A stretch of DNA of 7,237 bases from assembly GCA_902783065.1 (NCBI GenBank), contig CACZPV010000279.1:1-7237 (forward strand). Reading direction: 5' to 3'. The translations under genes and the position numbers were made by a program. The DNA is from an uncultured Ruminococcus sp. (GTDB lineage Bacteria; Bacillota; Clostridia; Oscillospirales; Acutalibacteraceae). The notes beneath the pieces were generated by a model. That model worked only from the letters and a program-made list of their open reading frames with translations. It had not been told where the DNA came from and made no database searches. Positions 6,430-7,237 of the stretch are shown here, piece after piece; positions within the stretch are counted from its first letter, which is position 1, and each line of letters starts with the position of its first letter.

Positions 6430-6455
6430 TTACAATGTAAATTACATTTTTGTAA
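6430..6455. repeat. Alternating TTACA/TGTAA half-sites
   Basis: Four half-sites alternate in orientation. TTACA-A-TGTAA lies at 6430-6440, a perfect dyad AATGTAA-A-TTACATT at 6434-6448, and TTACA-TTTT-TGTAA at 6442-6455. The overlapping dyads could be a multi-site operator. The distance of about 170 bases to the next promoter, and the AT-rich context, keep confidence low. Confidence 0.3.
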
Positions 6456-6556
6456 TTAGTTAAATTCTACTTTTTGCACATAAATTTAGAAATTACAAAA
6501 AAATAATATTCTGTGGCAGAATAATAATGCGAAAAAAATGGGGAAAAATCAAATTA

Positions 6557-6577
6557 TTTGAAAACTTTTTGAAAACT
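6557..6577 (+). repeat. Tandem repeat TTTGAAAACT with 11-bp period
   Basis: Two identical decamers, at 6557-6566 and 6568-6577, are offset by 11 bp, about one helical turn. The array ends 39 bases before the -35 of the downstream promoter. With the A-runs just upstream it forms a phased A-tract stretch that may bend DNA or bind an activator. Confidence 0.35.
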
Positions 6578-6616
6578 GTTTCGTTAAATTGTACAAGTTT
6601 CAACATCAAAAATTGG

Positions 6617-6645
6617 TTGACGTTTTTTTTTTTCGGACTTATAAT
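6617..6645 (+). promoter_or_regulatory. Strong sigma-A promoter with poly-T spacer
   Basis: TTGACG (6617-6622), a 17-base spacer and a perfect TATAAT (6640-6645). The spacer consists of eleven consecutive Ts (6623-6633) followed by CGGACT. Predicted start near 6652 gives a leader of about 58 nt for the DUF348 gene. Confidence 0.85.
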
Positions 6646-6693
6646 AGCAGCATACCAAATAAAGCTATGTGTAATCATTGCGAACAATTTTTC

Positions 6694-6699
6694 AAGGAG
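6694..6699 (+). promoter_or_regulatory. Ribosome binding site serving two overlapping starts
   Basis: AAGGAG lies six bases before an ATG at 6706, which opens only a five-codon ORF (ATG TAT GAG CAG TCA TAA, 6706-6723). It lies ten bases before the ATG at 6710 that opens the long DUF348 frame. The usual optimum favours the short frame, so the site decides between a decoy and the real start. Confidence 0.6.
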
Positions 6700-6709
6700 A
6701 TTTAAATGT

Positions 6710-7237
6710 ATGAGCAGTCATAAGCAGAGAAAGTATTCCGGCTTAAAAAAAGCAGTATCCTTCGTACTTATGGGAACCGTTTGTTTGACAGCGGCAGCTT
6801 CCGTAGCAGCATTGACTCAAACTTTTGAAGTGTGTGACGGCAATGTAGTCGTTGATACCAAATCAGAAGAAAATAAAAAGATAATCCCTGTTAATGATAT
6901 CTCTTTAGGTAATACCGCAGGAGATGATGTACTTAAAGCATTCGATGCCGCAGATTCGTCAGAGAGCAGCATTGCAATGAATGTAAAAACCAATGAAACA
7001 CCGGCGCTTTCCGGTAAAGGTAATAAGGATGTAAAAGATTCCAATAAGATTATCTGGTGTTCCGTTAAGGTGAATCTCCGTGGCAAGGAAATGAATAAGA
7101 AGGTTCCCGCAGGAACAATTAAAGATGTACTTGCATACCTCAATATCAAACTTACGGATGAAGACAGCGTTAACTATGCGGATGACTATAAGATTAAAAA
7201 TGGTGACGAGATCGTTATTAAAAGAACAGTTGTCGTT
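6710..7237 (+). CDS. Exported DUF348-domain protein, YabE/Rpf-like (partial, 3' end cut)
   Basis: The frame is open from ATG 6710 to the end of the window: 176 codons with no stop. Residues 11-34 form a signal peptide or N-terminal anchor: basic SHKQRKYSGLKK, then a hydrophobic core VSFVLMGTVCLTAAASVAAL. Residues about 116-172 match the ubiquitin-like DUF348 repeat (PF03990): SVKVNLRGKEMNKKVPAGTI, then DVLAYLNIKLTDEDSVNY and a closing KNGDEIVIKR. Residues about 37-95 look like a degenerate first copy, with an acidic, Ser-rich linker to the second. Family members (B. subtilis YabE, actinobacterial RpfB) usually continue with a G5 domain and a 3D or lytic catalytic domain acting on peptidoglycan. 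That part lies outside the window, so the enzymatic role is inferred. It has its own strong promoter. The ATG at 6710 is the only suitable start in this frame after the ribosome binding site. Confidence 0.88.
   Translation, partial: MSSHKQRKYSGLKKAVSFVLMGTVCLTAAASVAALTQTFEVCDGNVVVDTKSEENKKIIPVNDISLGNTAGDDVLKAFDAADSSESSIAMNVKTNETPALSGKGNKDVKDSNKIIWCSVKVNLRGKEMNKKVPAGTIKDVLAYLNIKLTDEDSVNYADDYKIKNGDEIVIKRTVVV

Larger units (their letters stand above)
6116..6616. other. Long AT-rich intergenic region upstream of the DUF348 gene
   Basis: About 500 bases without a convincing gene. It holds a weak 32-codon ORF (6202-6300), a cluster of TTACA/TGTAA half-sites (6430-6455), a dyad TCAAAT-T-ATTTGA (6549-6561), an 11-bp tandem repeat (6557-6577) and the palindrome TTGTACAA (6589-6596). 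The last three lie within 70 bases of the promoter and may be regulatory. Confidence 0.5.

Noticed and set aside
6493..6687. A 64-codon minus-strand frame across the DUF348 promoter
   Set aside because: It overlaps a consensus promoter and AT-rich noncoding DNA, and has no ribosome binding site or domain.
6646..6705. Possible c-di-AMP (ydaO) riboswitch before the cell-wall gene
   Set aside because: Such riboswitches often precede Rpf-like and hydrolase genes. Here the predicted leader is only about 58 nt and lacks the conserved ydaO segments.
6817..7149. A 110-codon minus-strand frame over the DUF348 gene
   Set aside because: The plus strand has a consensus promoter, a ribosome binding site, a signal peptide and a DUF348 domain. 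The minus-strand frame has none of these.

Overview
The window looks like a stretch of chromosome from a low-GC, Gram-positive member of the Clostridia. The gene set and style point to a Ruminococcus-like Oscillospiraceae, but this placement is inference. The support is AT-rich sequence, purine-rich Shine-Dalgarno sites before most genes, sigma-A-type promoters with 17-base spacers, a YfhO-family envelope protein, a clostridial-type paired-CBS protein resembling DarB/CbpB, and the start of a secreted DUF348 (YabE/Rpf-like) cell-wall protein. I see no phage, insertion sequence or CRISPR signature.

Layout. The left end carries a tRNA-Arg (anticodon ACG) on the minus strand with its own promoter. 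Next, also on the minus strand, is an 802-residue YfhO-family polytopic membrane protein, likely an envelope glycosyltransferase. A 17-base inverted repeat lies between the two. A divergent 539-base noncoding region (2634-3172) follows. It is AT-rich but contains several GC-rich islands and a possible long yfhO leader. On the plus strand come a 142-residue two-CBS protein (possible c-di-AMP sensor) and then an apparent three-gene operon. That operon has its own promoter (3665-3693) and ends in a perfect intrinsic terminator (6076-6115). Its genes are a TatD-family metal-dependent hydrolase, a short-chain dehydrogenase, and a 210-residue protein that I read as a divergent ThyX-fold protein without the canonical RHR signature. 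After a further ~590 bases of noncoding, very AT-rich DNA comes a consensus promoter whose spacer contains an 11-T run. It drives the first 176 codons of an exported DUF348 protein cut by the window end.

How the genes fit together. YfhO, the DUF348 protein and possibly the CBS protein are all plausibly linked to the cell envelope or osmotic homeostasis. That is a thematic inference, as nothing shows they are co-regulated. The tatD-SDR-ThyX-like genes are tightly spaced (29 and 31 bases) with good ribosome binding sites on the second and third genes, so they are probably co-transcribed. No pathway connects them obviously.

Most interesting points: the ThyX-like protein with a lost catalytic signature; the poly-T promoter spacer as a possible phase-variable switch; a five-codon mini-ORF overlapping the start of the DUF348 gene; a 20-bp-spaced direct repeat upstream of the tatD promoter; and the structured-looking region upstream of yfhO.
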